The notes under the pieces are model-generated. The model was not told the DNA's origin, made no database searches, and saw only the letters and a program-made list of their open reading frames with translations. From Zymomonas sp. (GTDB taxonomy: Bacteria; Pseudomonadota; Alphaproteobacteria; Sphingomonadales; Sphingomonadaceae), in NCBI GenBank assembly GCA_027489105.1, contig JAIYAJ010000600.1, positions 1-5,970 of the forward strand: a stretch of DNA of 5,970 bases, in the 5' to 3' direction. Below are positions 1 through 5,413 of this stretch, piece by piece. Position 1 is the stretch's first letter. Every line of letters begins with the position of its first letter. Position numbers and translations under genes: made by a program.

Positions 1-42
1 GTAGAACAGCGCCTCCTGCGACACGGTTCGCTCGCCCATCAT
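1..42 (-). CDS. IS1182/IS5-like transposase, N-terminal fragment (cut by window edge)
   Basis: Reading the minus strand from 42 down to 1 gives an open frame of 14 codons, MMGERTVSQEALFY. This closely matches the start I remember for a group of alphaproteobacterial DDE transposases (annotated IS1182 or IS5/IS1182), which continue with a Phe-Ser-Leu-Glu-Arg-His-Val-Pro segment. The protein would catalyse cut-and-paste or copy transposition of its own element. A good Shine-Dalgarno AGGAG (minus strand, about 51-55) stands 8 bases before the ATG at 42; a second ATG follows immediately at 39. The rest of the gene and its catalytic residues lie to the left of the window, so completeness cannot be judged. 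The identification rests on 14 residues and on recall, not on a search. Confidence 0.6.
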   Translation of the reverse strand, partial: MMGERTVSQEALFY

Positions 43-125
43 CCGCACATCTCCTGCCGAACAGCACGAGTGAATCAGACCGTCACCGCGACTTCAAGGC
101 AGCCTTTTTCAACACAATCGGTCGA
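1..125 (-). mobile_element. Right-hand (transposase 5') end of an insertion sequence
   Basis: This is the stretch from the transposase start to the presumed outer edge of the element. The segment 103-122 (cctttttcaacacaatcggt) is a plausible terminal repeat. Elements of this transposase group often end, on the other side, in a coding sequence for Phe-Phe-Asn-x-Ile-Gly, and the bases here read the same way when followed outward (ttt-ttc-aac-aca-atc-ggt). That would make the two ends inverted copies. The exact boundary and any target duplication cannot be fixed because the other end is outside the window; 125 is an estimate. Confidence 0.4.
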
Positions 126-177
126 AAGCCGACAGGCCGCCTTTATGAGTTTACGGCTTAGTTGTGGCCGCTCTCTG

Positions 178-192
178 GACAGGGCCCCTGTC
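178..192. repeat. Perfect 15-bp palindrome upstream of the orphan gene
   Basis: GACAGGG-C-CCCTGTC has 7-base arms around a single central base. It lies 45 bases before the ATG at 237 and about 55 bases to the right of the presumed IS end. It could be an operator-type protein-binding site, or in RNA a short stem of five pairs with a five-base loop. No T-run follows, so it is not an intrinsic terminator. No regulator is visible in the window to pair with it. Confidence 0.35.
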
Positions 193-236
193 TCGCAAAT
201 ACAAAAAGAGAACGCTCAATCGCAGGGTTTCGGTCC

Positions 237-674
237 ATGGCGCAGGCTTTCGGGGCAGATTTTGACGCTTCGCTCTTCGTTTCCAACGAAGGCAGCCTGA
301 TCGACGAGAGCCTGCCTGGCGATCTGGAAGTCTGGGCTACGGTTGCAGAGGCCGCTATATATTTCGAGCATTGGTGCGCGGAGGTGCCGGAGATGCGCTT
401 CTACACGGCGCGCGGTGAGAAGGTCATCGCGGTGGATCATGGCGACCTGACCTTCCATTTCGAGCCGACCGGCGAGATATATGAGGACTTCGACCTGTTG
501 ATGCAGCGCGGGGCTGCCCGATCCGGATTGGGCGACGCCGCCGCCGGGATGAGCGGAGAAGCCATTGCCGAACTCCTGCTGCGCGAGAAGGAGGAGTTCT
601 GGAAGCAATATGAGCTGAACAAGGGCCCGCTGCGCAAGCTCTTCGACAGAGTGATCCGTAAGGTTTTCGGCTAG
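237..674 (+). CDS. Hypothetical protein, 145 aa, family not recognised
   Basis: I do not recognise this protein. The frame is open from just after an in-frame TAG at 159-161; the only ATG that gives a sensible protein is at 237 (MAQAFGADFDASL), preceded by a weak CAGGG about ten bases away. A TTG at 162 would add 25 residues of unconvincing composition. The N-terminal two thirds is acidic and mixed helix/strand in appearance, with aromatic-rich stretches (AIYFEHW around residues 40-46). The last 40 residues look like a charged amphipathic helix (REKEEFWKQYELNKG) ending in a basic segment (KLFDRVIRKVFG). There is no signal peptide, membrane span or cysteine cluster. It lies between the insertion sequence and the scaffold gene, 161 bases before the latter, on the same strand. 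It may be a phage gene of the same module or an unrelated host gene at the border. Confidence 0.55.
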   Translation: MAQAFGADFDASLFVSNEGSLIDESLPGDLEVWATVAEAAIYFEHWCAEVPEMRFYTARGEKVIAVDHGDLTFHFEPTGEIYEDFDLLMQRGAARSGLGDAAAGMSGEAIAELLLREKEEFWKQYELNKGPLRKLFDRVIRKVFG

Positions 675-835
675 GATTCGCAAAGCTTGGGGTAAGCGGC
701 TTCGCTCCTTTTGCCTGTTCGATAGAATTTTAGCGGGCCGCGGGCGGATGCGCTCGCTTGGCCCGACTTGCTGGCGCTTGCCTTGCCCAGAACTGCAGCT
801 TGCCGCTTTCGCCTGATTTCATTCGGGGAGTTCAC
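675..835. other. Leader region before the scaffold gene
   Basis: This is a 161-base gap between the 145-residue gene and the scaffold start. It holds an AT-richer spot, TAGAAT at 723-728, without a convincing -35 partner, and two weak inverted repeats: AGCG/CGCT at 695-706 and CGGGCC/GGCCCG at 734-739 with 760-765. None is strong enough to call a promoter or terminator. A late promoter could still lie here, because this is the first gap of note before the structural genes. Confidence 0.3.
825..830 (+). promoter_or_regulatory. Shine-Dalgarno that fixes the scaffold gene start
   Basis: GGGGAG sits five bases before the ATG at 836. The same frame is open upstream from a TTG at 758, but that start has no comparable site and would add a 26-residue stretch unlike the acidic head of scaffolding proteins. 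The ATG at 836 is therefore preferred. Confidence 0.7.
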
Positions 836-1723
836 ATGATTGACGATGAGATGACGTCCGGCCCGGCCGGCGATGAAGACGCGCGTCCGGAGATGTTCGA
901 CGTGGGCGATGATCCGGCGGAGGCCGGCGATCTCCCGGAAGACATGGACCATTGGCCCGATGATCCGGATGAAGGCGGCGGTGACGGCTCTTCCGAGGAT
1001 GACAGCTTCGACGATGACGCGGACGCGATCGCGCAGGTCGAATATGAGGGGCGCGTCTATGAGGTGCCGGCGGCGCTGAAGGATGCGTTGCTGCGGCAGG
1101 CGGATTATACCCGCAAGACGATGGCGCTGGCCGAGCAGCGGCGGGCACTGGCCGCGGATCGCGAGGCGCTCGAGCAGGTCCACGCGATGACCGCCGAAGA
1201 GTTTCAGGCGAGCCAGCGGTTGCACGAGATCGAGCAGCAGCTCGGCGAACTCGCGCAGCACGACTGGTCGAGCGTCGATCCGGACGATCCCGATCTGGCC
1301 GAGCTTCGCGCCATGGTCGGCGACATGGCCCAGGAACAGATGGCGCTTCACCATCTGCTGGGCCAGCACAATGAAGCGAAATCCCTCCGTGAACAGCAGG
1401 AGTCTGCCAGGACGCGGGCGGAGACGGACGCGATGATGGCGAGCGAGATCCGCGACTGGTCTCCGCAGCGCCGCCAGATGCTGGAGGGCTTCGCCGTCGC
1501 CCTCGGCATACCCGACACCCATCTCGGCCATGCGTCGCCAGCCGAGATGCGGGTGCTCAACCTGGCCCTTCTGGGCGCCCAGCAGCTGGAGCGGCAGCGC
1601 GCCGCCAACCGGGGCGCCTTTCGACCGGTGGCCGAAGTCGGCGGCGGTGCCGGCAGCGGCCCCTCCGATCCCTCGCGCATGTCGATGGCCCAGTACCGGG
1701 CCTGGCGCGCCAAGCAGAAATAG
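836..1723 (+). CDS. Phage capsid scaffolding protein
   Basis: A 295-residue protein with the build of a tailed-phage scaffolding protein, which guides coat subunits into a procapsid of the right size and then leaves. Residues 1-65 are extremely acidic (runs of Asp/Glu with Gly and Pro) and probably disordered. Residues 66-100 carry a segment (VEYEGRVYEVPAALKDALL, then RQADYTRKTMALAEQRR) that I know from many annotated scaffold proteins. Residues 95-200 are Gln/Glu/Ala/Leu-rich and likely a long helix or coiled coil. The tail after residue 260 is Gly/Ser/Pro-rich and ends in a short basic helix (SMAQYRAWRAKQK), where P22 scaffold places its coat-binding helix-turn-helix. The neighbour 12 bases downstream is the coat gene, the standard scaffold-coat order. 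No Ser-His-Asp protease signature is evident, so it does not look like a protease-scaffold fusion. The function is inferred from architecture and position. Confidence 0.78.
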   Translation: MIDDEMTSGPAGDEDARPEMFDVGDDPAEAGDLPEDMDHWPDDPDEGGGDGSSEDDSFDDDADAIAQVEYEGRVYEVPAALKDALLRQADYTRKTMALAEQRRALAADREALEQVHAMTAEEFQASQRLHEIEQQLGELAQHDWSSVDPDDPDLAELRAMVGDMAQEQMALHHLLGQHNEAKSLREQQESARTRAETDAMMASEIRDWSPQRRQMLEGFAVALGIPDTHLGHASPAEMRVLNLALLGAQQLERQRAANRGAFRPVAEVGGGAGSGPSDPSRMSMAQYRAWRAKQK

Positions 1724-1735
1724 GAAATCCGAACC

Positions 1736-2983
1736 ATGGCAAACAGCATTTTGACGATCGACGTCATCGCCAAGGAGGCGTTGATGGTCCTCGAGAACGA
1801 ACTGGTCGCGGCGAAGCGGGTGCACCGCGGGCTCGAGTCCGAGTTCGGCAATGGCCGCAACGGCTATCAGACCGGCGCGACCGTGACGATCAAGCGGCCG
1901 ACCGACTTCACGGTGCGGTCGGGCAGCAACGCGTCCGTCCAGGACGTGGTCGAGGGATCGACCACGATCACCGTCGACCAGCAGAAGGGCGTCGACTTCG
2001 CCTTCACCTCGCAGGAGCTGACGCTCAACATCAAGGATCTGTCCGAGCGGGTGATCAAGCCGGCGATGGTGCAGCTGGCGAACAGGATCGACAGCGACGT
2101 GCTGGCGCTGGCCACCAAGGTACCCAACTGGGTCGGGACGCCCGGCCAGCTGATCAACAGCTTCCAGGACTTCGCGCCGGCCCCGCAGCGGCTGGACGAA
2201 CAGGCGGTGATGTCGGACGGGCGCACCGCGATCCTGTCGCCGGCCGATCATTGGGGCATGCTGGGCACGCAGACCAATCTCTACATCCAGGGGGCGGCAA
2301 ACGATGCCTATCGCAAGGGCGACCTGGGGCGGATCGGCGGCGTCGACACCTTCATGTCGCAGAATGTCCAGACGCTGACGACCGGCAGCCGCGCCGGATC
2401 GATCCTGATCGACCTGAGCATCACGGCGGCGACGATCGACTATGCCGCCGTCAAGGATACGATGGTGCAGACGATCCACATGGACGGCTTCGCCACCGCG
2501 AGCGATACGGTGAAGGCGGGCGAGGTGTTCACCATCGCCGGGGTCTATGCGGTCAACCCGGTGACCAAGACGCGGCTGCCCTGGCTGAAGCAGTTCACCG
2601 TGGTGGCGGACGCGGTCTGCACGAGCAACGAGACCGACGTGCAGATCTATCCCGCGATCATCTGGTCGGGCGCGTTCAAGAATGTCGACGTGGTGGGGAC
2701 CGGCGACCTGAACAATCAGGCGGTGACCTTCCTCGGCGCGGCCGGCGCGAGCTATGCGCAGAATCTGGCCTTCCACAAAAATGCCTTTGCGCTGGCGATC
2801 GTGCCGATGGTGTCGCCGCCCGGCGCGGTCGACGTGGCGCGCGAGAGCTACAAGGGCGTCAGCGTCCGCATGATCCCCTTCTATAACGGGTCGTCGGACG
2901 TCAGCACCCTGCGGCTCGACGTGCTCTACGGGCTGAAGGCGATCGATCCGCGCCTTGCCACGCGCATCAGCGGCATGGCCTGA
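1736..2983 (+). CDS. Major capsid (coat) protein, P22 gp5-like
   Basis: A 415-residue shell protein of the P22 coat family (HK97 fold), close to P22 gp5 (430) in length. The start MANSILTIDVIAKEALMVLE, the Thr/Ile/Val-rich strand region 46-92 and the helix around 100-125 (ERVIKPAMVQLANRIDSD) are family landmarks. Residues about 160-210 hold the A-domain part with SPADHW and AYRKGDLGRIGGVDTFMSQN. Residues about 255-310 (KAGEVFTIAGVYAVNP, then QFTVVAD and QIYPAII) line up by eye with the insertion domain of P22 coat (its LKRGDKISFAGVKF segment). The end STLRLDVLYGLKAIDPRLA corresponds to P22's STLSGLCRIALWYGV region. The ATG has AGGA ten bases upstream, next to the scaffold stop codon. A strong terminator follows. 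Codon use is strongly GC3-rich, as expected for a highly expressed late gene in such a host. Confidence 0.93.
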   Translation: MANSILTIDVIAKEALMVLENELVAAKRVHRGLESEFGNGRNGYQTGATVTIKRPTDFTVRSGSNASVQDVVEGSTTITVDQQKGVDFAFTSQELTLNIKDLSERVIKPAMVQLANRIDSDVLALATKVPNWVGTPGQLINSFQDFAPAPQRLDEQAVMSDGRTAILSPADHWGMLGTQTNLYIQGAANDAYRKGDLGRIGGVDTFMSQNVQTLTTGSRAGSILIDLSITAATIDYAAVKDTMVQTIHMDGFATASDTVKAGEVFTIAGVYAVNPVTKTRLPWLKQFTVVADAVCTSNETDVQIYPAIIWSGAFKNVDVVGTGDLNNQAVTFLGAAGASYAQNLAFHKNAFALAIVPMVSPPGAVDVARESYKGVSVRMIPFYNGSSDVSTLRLDVLYGLKAIDPRLATRISGMA

Positions 2984-3010
2984 TCGTTCGTCCCACAAGC
3001 AAAAACTGAC

Positions 3011-3040
3011 AGGGGCCGGTCGTCGATCGGCCCCTTTTTC
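3011..3040 (+). terminator. Rho-independent terminator after the coat gene
   Basis: The left arm 3011-3021 pairs with the right arm 3025-3035 over 11 positions (ten Watson-Crick, one G-U) around a three-base loop, with a GC-rich core GGGGCC/GGCCCC. The run of T at 3035-3039 follows directly. It begins 27 bases after the coat stop and ends 13 bases before the next start codon. It should cut most coat transcripts while letting some read through into the tail genes; no separate promoter is evident between it and 3054. Confidence 0.87.
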
Positions 3041-3053
3041 ATGGAGCGAGATC

Positions 3054-3758
3054 ATGGCGCTGACATCCTATGCGGGGCTGATCGAGGCCCTGTCGGCCTG
3101 GCTCGACGGTTCGGACCTGGGAGGACGCGAAAGCGATCTGATCGCGCTTTGCGAGGACGAACTCAACGCACGGCTGGGCGCGGCCTTGCAGCAGGGCGCC
3201 GCGATCCGGCCGATGATCGAGCGCAGCACGATCACCATCGACGGCGAATATGTCGACCTGCCCGATGGCGCGACGATCCTGCCGGTATCGATCGAGATCG
3301 ATGTCGATGGCCGTCGAAGGACGGTGCGTTTCACTTCCGCCGGGCGACTGGCCGAACGCGGCGCGATGTGGGGCGTCGGTGCCGATCAGGCGGTGCCCAG
3401 TCATTATACGGTGAGCGGCGGCCAATTGCGTTTCCTGCCCGCGCCCATCGCCCCGGTGGAGGGGGTCTTCACGCGCTATTCGCGGGTGCCGCCGCTGTCG
3501 GCGGAGGCCGTGTCCAACTGGGTGCTGGCCAGTCACCGCAACGCCTATCTCTACGGCGCGCTGGCACAGGCCGAACTGTTCGGATGGAACGACGCCCGGA
3601 TGACCAGCTTCGCGGCGCTGTTCGCGCAGGCGGTTGACGGGATCGTCGCACTCTATCCGGCGCCCGCCGACCATGCGGTGCTGACCCATGACCTGCCGCT
3701 GTCGCGAACAGTGTCTGGTTCCTGGGGCGAGACCGCTTTCCTGAACGGGGAGGGCTGA
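3054..3758 (+). CDS. Head-tail adaptor-like protein
   Basis: A 234-residue protein in the place where P22 carries gp4, the adaptor that binds the portal and starts the tail. The N-terminus (MALTSYAGLIEALSAWLDGS, then DLIALCEDELNARL) is a helical start typical of the SU10-type podovirus adaptor proteins: a short 'tyxxLixaiaxwldr' helix followed by an acidic helix with a conserved Glu-x-x-Leu-Asn. Residues 55-130 look strand-rich (TITIDGEYVDLPDGATILP). The C-terminal third is helical (NAYLYGALAQAELFG, SFAALFAQAVDGIVALY), again as in that family. The start at 3054 is chosen because GGAG lies seven bases before it; an ATG at 3041 is in another frame and has no such site. It follows the terminator and is spaced 3 bases from the next gene, suggesting translation with it. 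The assignment is from family resemblance and synteny. Confidence 0.7.
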   Translation: MALTSYAGLIEALSAWLDGSDLGGRESDLIALCEDELNARLGAALQQGAAIRPMIERSTITIDGEYVDLPDGATILPVSIEIDVDGRRRTVRFTSAGRLAERGAMWGVGADQAVPSHYTVSGGQLRFLPAPIAPVEGVFTRYSRVPPLSAEAVSNWVLASHRNAYLYGALAQAELFGWNDARMTSFAALFAQAVDGIVALYPAPADHAVLTHDLPLSRTVSGSWGETAFLNGEG

Positions 3759-3761
3759 CCC

Positions 3762-5189
3762 ATGCGGCAGATATTCGGGGAGTGGAAACCCGACCAGCCC
3801 GCGCATCTGCAGGACGGGCTCGTCCGTGCCCATGGCGTAGTACCGATCGCCAATGGCTATGCGCCGCTGCCGTCCTTCGCGGCGGCACCCGGCGGGACCC
3901 TGGCTGGTCCATGCGTGGGCGCCGGCGCCTATCGCACAAGCGACGCCGTCCATGTCTTCGCCGCCACCGCCAGCAGCATCTATCGCTATGGCGCGGCGGG
4001 GCATGTGGCGATCAAAAGTGGCCTGTCGTCCTCGCCCGACGTGGGCGTGCGCTTCTGCGCCTATAACCGGCTGATGCTCGCCACCAACGGGCAGGATCCG
4101 ATCCAGACATTCGATCCGGCCGCCCCCACCACGATGACGCCGCTTGCGGCCGGAGCGCCGACAGCGCGCTTCCTGGCGGTGGTGCGCGGCTTCGTCGTTG
4201 CCGGCTATGCCGCGAACGATGCGCTGCGGGTCGCCTGGTCGGACAATGGCGACCCTGCCAACTGGACGGCGGGGACGGGCGAAGCCGGCTTTCAGCTGAT
4301 GGCATCGGGTGGCGACATCACCGGCATCGTCGGCGGCGAATATGGGCTGATCTTCCAGGAGAACCGGATCGTTCGGATGAGCTACACCGCCGACGACGCG
4401 ATCTGGCAGTTCGACGAGATCGCGACCGACATCGGCTGCATCGCTCCGTGGAGCCTGGCGACATACGGCAAGCTGAGCTTCTTCCTGTCGAACAAGGGGT
4501 TCATGGCCTGCGACGGGGTAATGGTCGAGGCGATCGGGATCGAGACGGTCGACCGCGCCTTCATATCGATGCTCGATCGAACCTATCTCGACCGGATGTC
4601 GGCTGCGGTCGATCCACGTTCGTCGACCTTCATCGTGTCAGTACCGAGCGCGAACCCGGCGACGCAGGTCTATCTCTACCAGTTCGCGCTCAGGCGCTGG
4701 ACGACCGCGAGCGTCACCAGCGAGCGGATCTTTCCGGCGCTGGCGCAGAGCGTGAGTCTCGACGCGCTGGACGCCGCTTATGGCAGCGTCGATGCCGGAG
4801 GCTGGTCGATCGACAGCGCGATGCTGCGTGGTGGTTATCCGTTGCTGATGCTGTTCGATGGCAGCCACCGGCTCGGCACGTTGAGCGGTCCGAACATGGC
4901 GGCGACGCTGGTCGACGGGCTCCGGGAGTTCGTGCCCGGCGGCAAGGCGCGGATACGCTCGGTTCGACCGCTGACCGATGCGCCCCTGACGACCATCGGC
5001 CTGCTGGGCGCCGACGGTCTGAGCGACAGCCTGGACGAGACGAGCCACGAGATGCGGACGGCATCCGGTGTCCACCGGATGCGCCGCAGCTGCGGCTTCT
5101 GTTCGATGAAGCTGTCGATCCCGGCTGCGACCGCCTGGACCTATGCGCAGGGCTATGACGTCGATTTCGCAGCGGGAGGGCGCGCGTGA
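3762..5189 (+). CDS. Tail/DNA-stabilisation protein, P22 gp10-like (beta-propeller)
   Basis: A 475-residue protein that follows the adaptor, as gp10 follows gp4 in P22. In P22 gp10 seals the portal channel after packaging and carries the tail spikes; a similar nozzle or closure role is inferred here. The sequence shows repeating strand units that look like propeller blades: HVFAATASSIYRY (65-77), RLMLATNGQDPIQTFD (103-118), RFLAVVRGFVVAGY (136-149), LRVAWSDNGDPANWTAG (155-171), YGLIFQENRIVRMSY (194-208), KLSFFLSNKGFMACDG (237-252) and VYLYQFALRRWTTASV (303-318). The W-S-D-x-G-D-P-x-x-W box is a hallmark I associate with this family. The N-terminus (EWKPDQPAHLQDGLVRAHGVVPIANGY in the first 33 residues) also fits it. 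A strong GGGGAGGG lies seven bases before the ATG. Its stop overlaps the next start by four bases. Confidence 0.65.
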   Translation: MRQIFGEWKPDQPAHLQDGLVRAHGVVPIANGYAPLPSFAAAPGGTLAGPCVGAGAYRTSDAVHVFAATASSIYRYGAAGHVAIKSGLSSSPDVGVRFCAYNRLMLATNGQDPIQTFDPAAPTTMTPLAAGAPTARFLAVVRGFVVAGYAANDALRVAWSDNGDPANWTAGTGEAGFQLMASGGDITGIVGGEYGLIFQENRIVRMSYTADDAIWQFDEIATDIGCIAPWSLATYGKLSFFLSNKGFMACDGVMVEAIGIETVDRAFISMLDRTYLDRMSAAVDPRSSTFIVSVPSANPATQVYLYQFALRRWTTASVTSERIFPALAQSVSLDALDAAYGSVDAGGWSIDSAMLRGGYPLLMLFDGSHRLGTLSGPNMAATLVDGLREFVPGGKARIRSVRPLTDAPLTTIGLLGADGLSDSLDETSHEMRTASGVHRMRRSCGFCSMKLSIPAATAWTYAQGYDVDFAAGGRA

Positions 5190-5413
5190 CGCTGTTGATC
5201 AAGGAGCAGGAGCGCAGCCAGCTCGAGTGGAACCGCAAGGCACGCGACGCGGTCAACATGCTGATCCGGCGGCTGACGGGTGTCGGCACCAGCGGCGAAC
5301 GGCCGCCGAGCCCGACCGACGGGCAGCTCTTCTACGACCGCACGCTCAAGCGTCCGGTCTGGTGGAACAGCGAGGAAGGCCAGTGGCTCGACGCGATGGG
5401 AGACCCGGCATGA
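5186..5413 (+). CDS. Small virion-type protein with GQxFYD-PVWW motif, 75 aa
   Basis: A short protein starting at a GTG that overlaps the upstream TGA (GTGA), with GGGAGGG five bases ahead; the arrangement indicates translational coupling. The first 35 residues form a charged, probably helical segment (IKEQERSQLEWNRKARDAVNMLIRR). The second half is a Gly/Pro linker and a short strand-like module with GQLFYDRTLKRPVWWN and a following Trp-x-Asp-Ala. That pattern (Gly-x-x-Phe/Tyr-x-D-x-T-L-x-x-P-x-W-W-N...W-x-D-A) recurs in many phage tail-fibre and head-decoration proteins, usually near the end of a longer chain; here it stands on its own. In P22 the comparable slot holds the tail needle gp26, but this protein is far too short and lacks heptads for that. 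A role as a small tail or fibre-associated virion component is inference. Confidence 0.72.
   Translation: MTLLIKEQERSQLEWNRKARDAVNMLIRRLTGVGTSGERPPSPTDGQLFYDRTLKRPVWWNSEEGQWLDAMGDPA

Noticed and set aside
695..728. A hairpin AGCG-GCTT-CGCT followed by CCTTTT, and a TAGAAT box, as terminator and promoter
   Set aside because: The stem has four pairs only and the T-run is short; the TAGAAT has no acceptable -35 element at 16-18 bases.
734..765. An inverted repeat CGGGCC ... GGCCCG with a 20-base loop
   Set aside because: Six GC pairs across a 20-base loop are expected often in DNA this GC-rich; no T-run or other signal supports it.
758..835. An upstream TTG start that would lengthen the scaffold protein by 26 residues
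   Set aside because: No good ribosome site precedes it, while GGGGAG stands five bases before the ATG at 836.
671..3055. A 794-codon open frame on the minus strand opposite the scaffold and coat genes
   Set aside because: It is rich in Arg, His, Asp, Gly and Ala with no recognisable domain, and it lies opposite two well-supported genes. GC-rich third positions on the plus strand suppress stops in this antisense frame, so its length is explained by base composition.
3039..4004. A 321-codon minus-strand frame opposite the adaptor and the start of the gp10-like gene
   Set aside because: It has the same antisense composition (Arg/Gly/His-rich), no known motif and no ribosome site that stands out; a shadow of the plus-strand genes.
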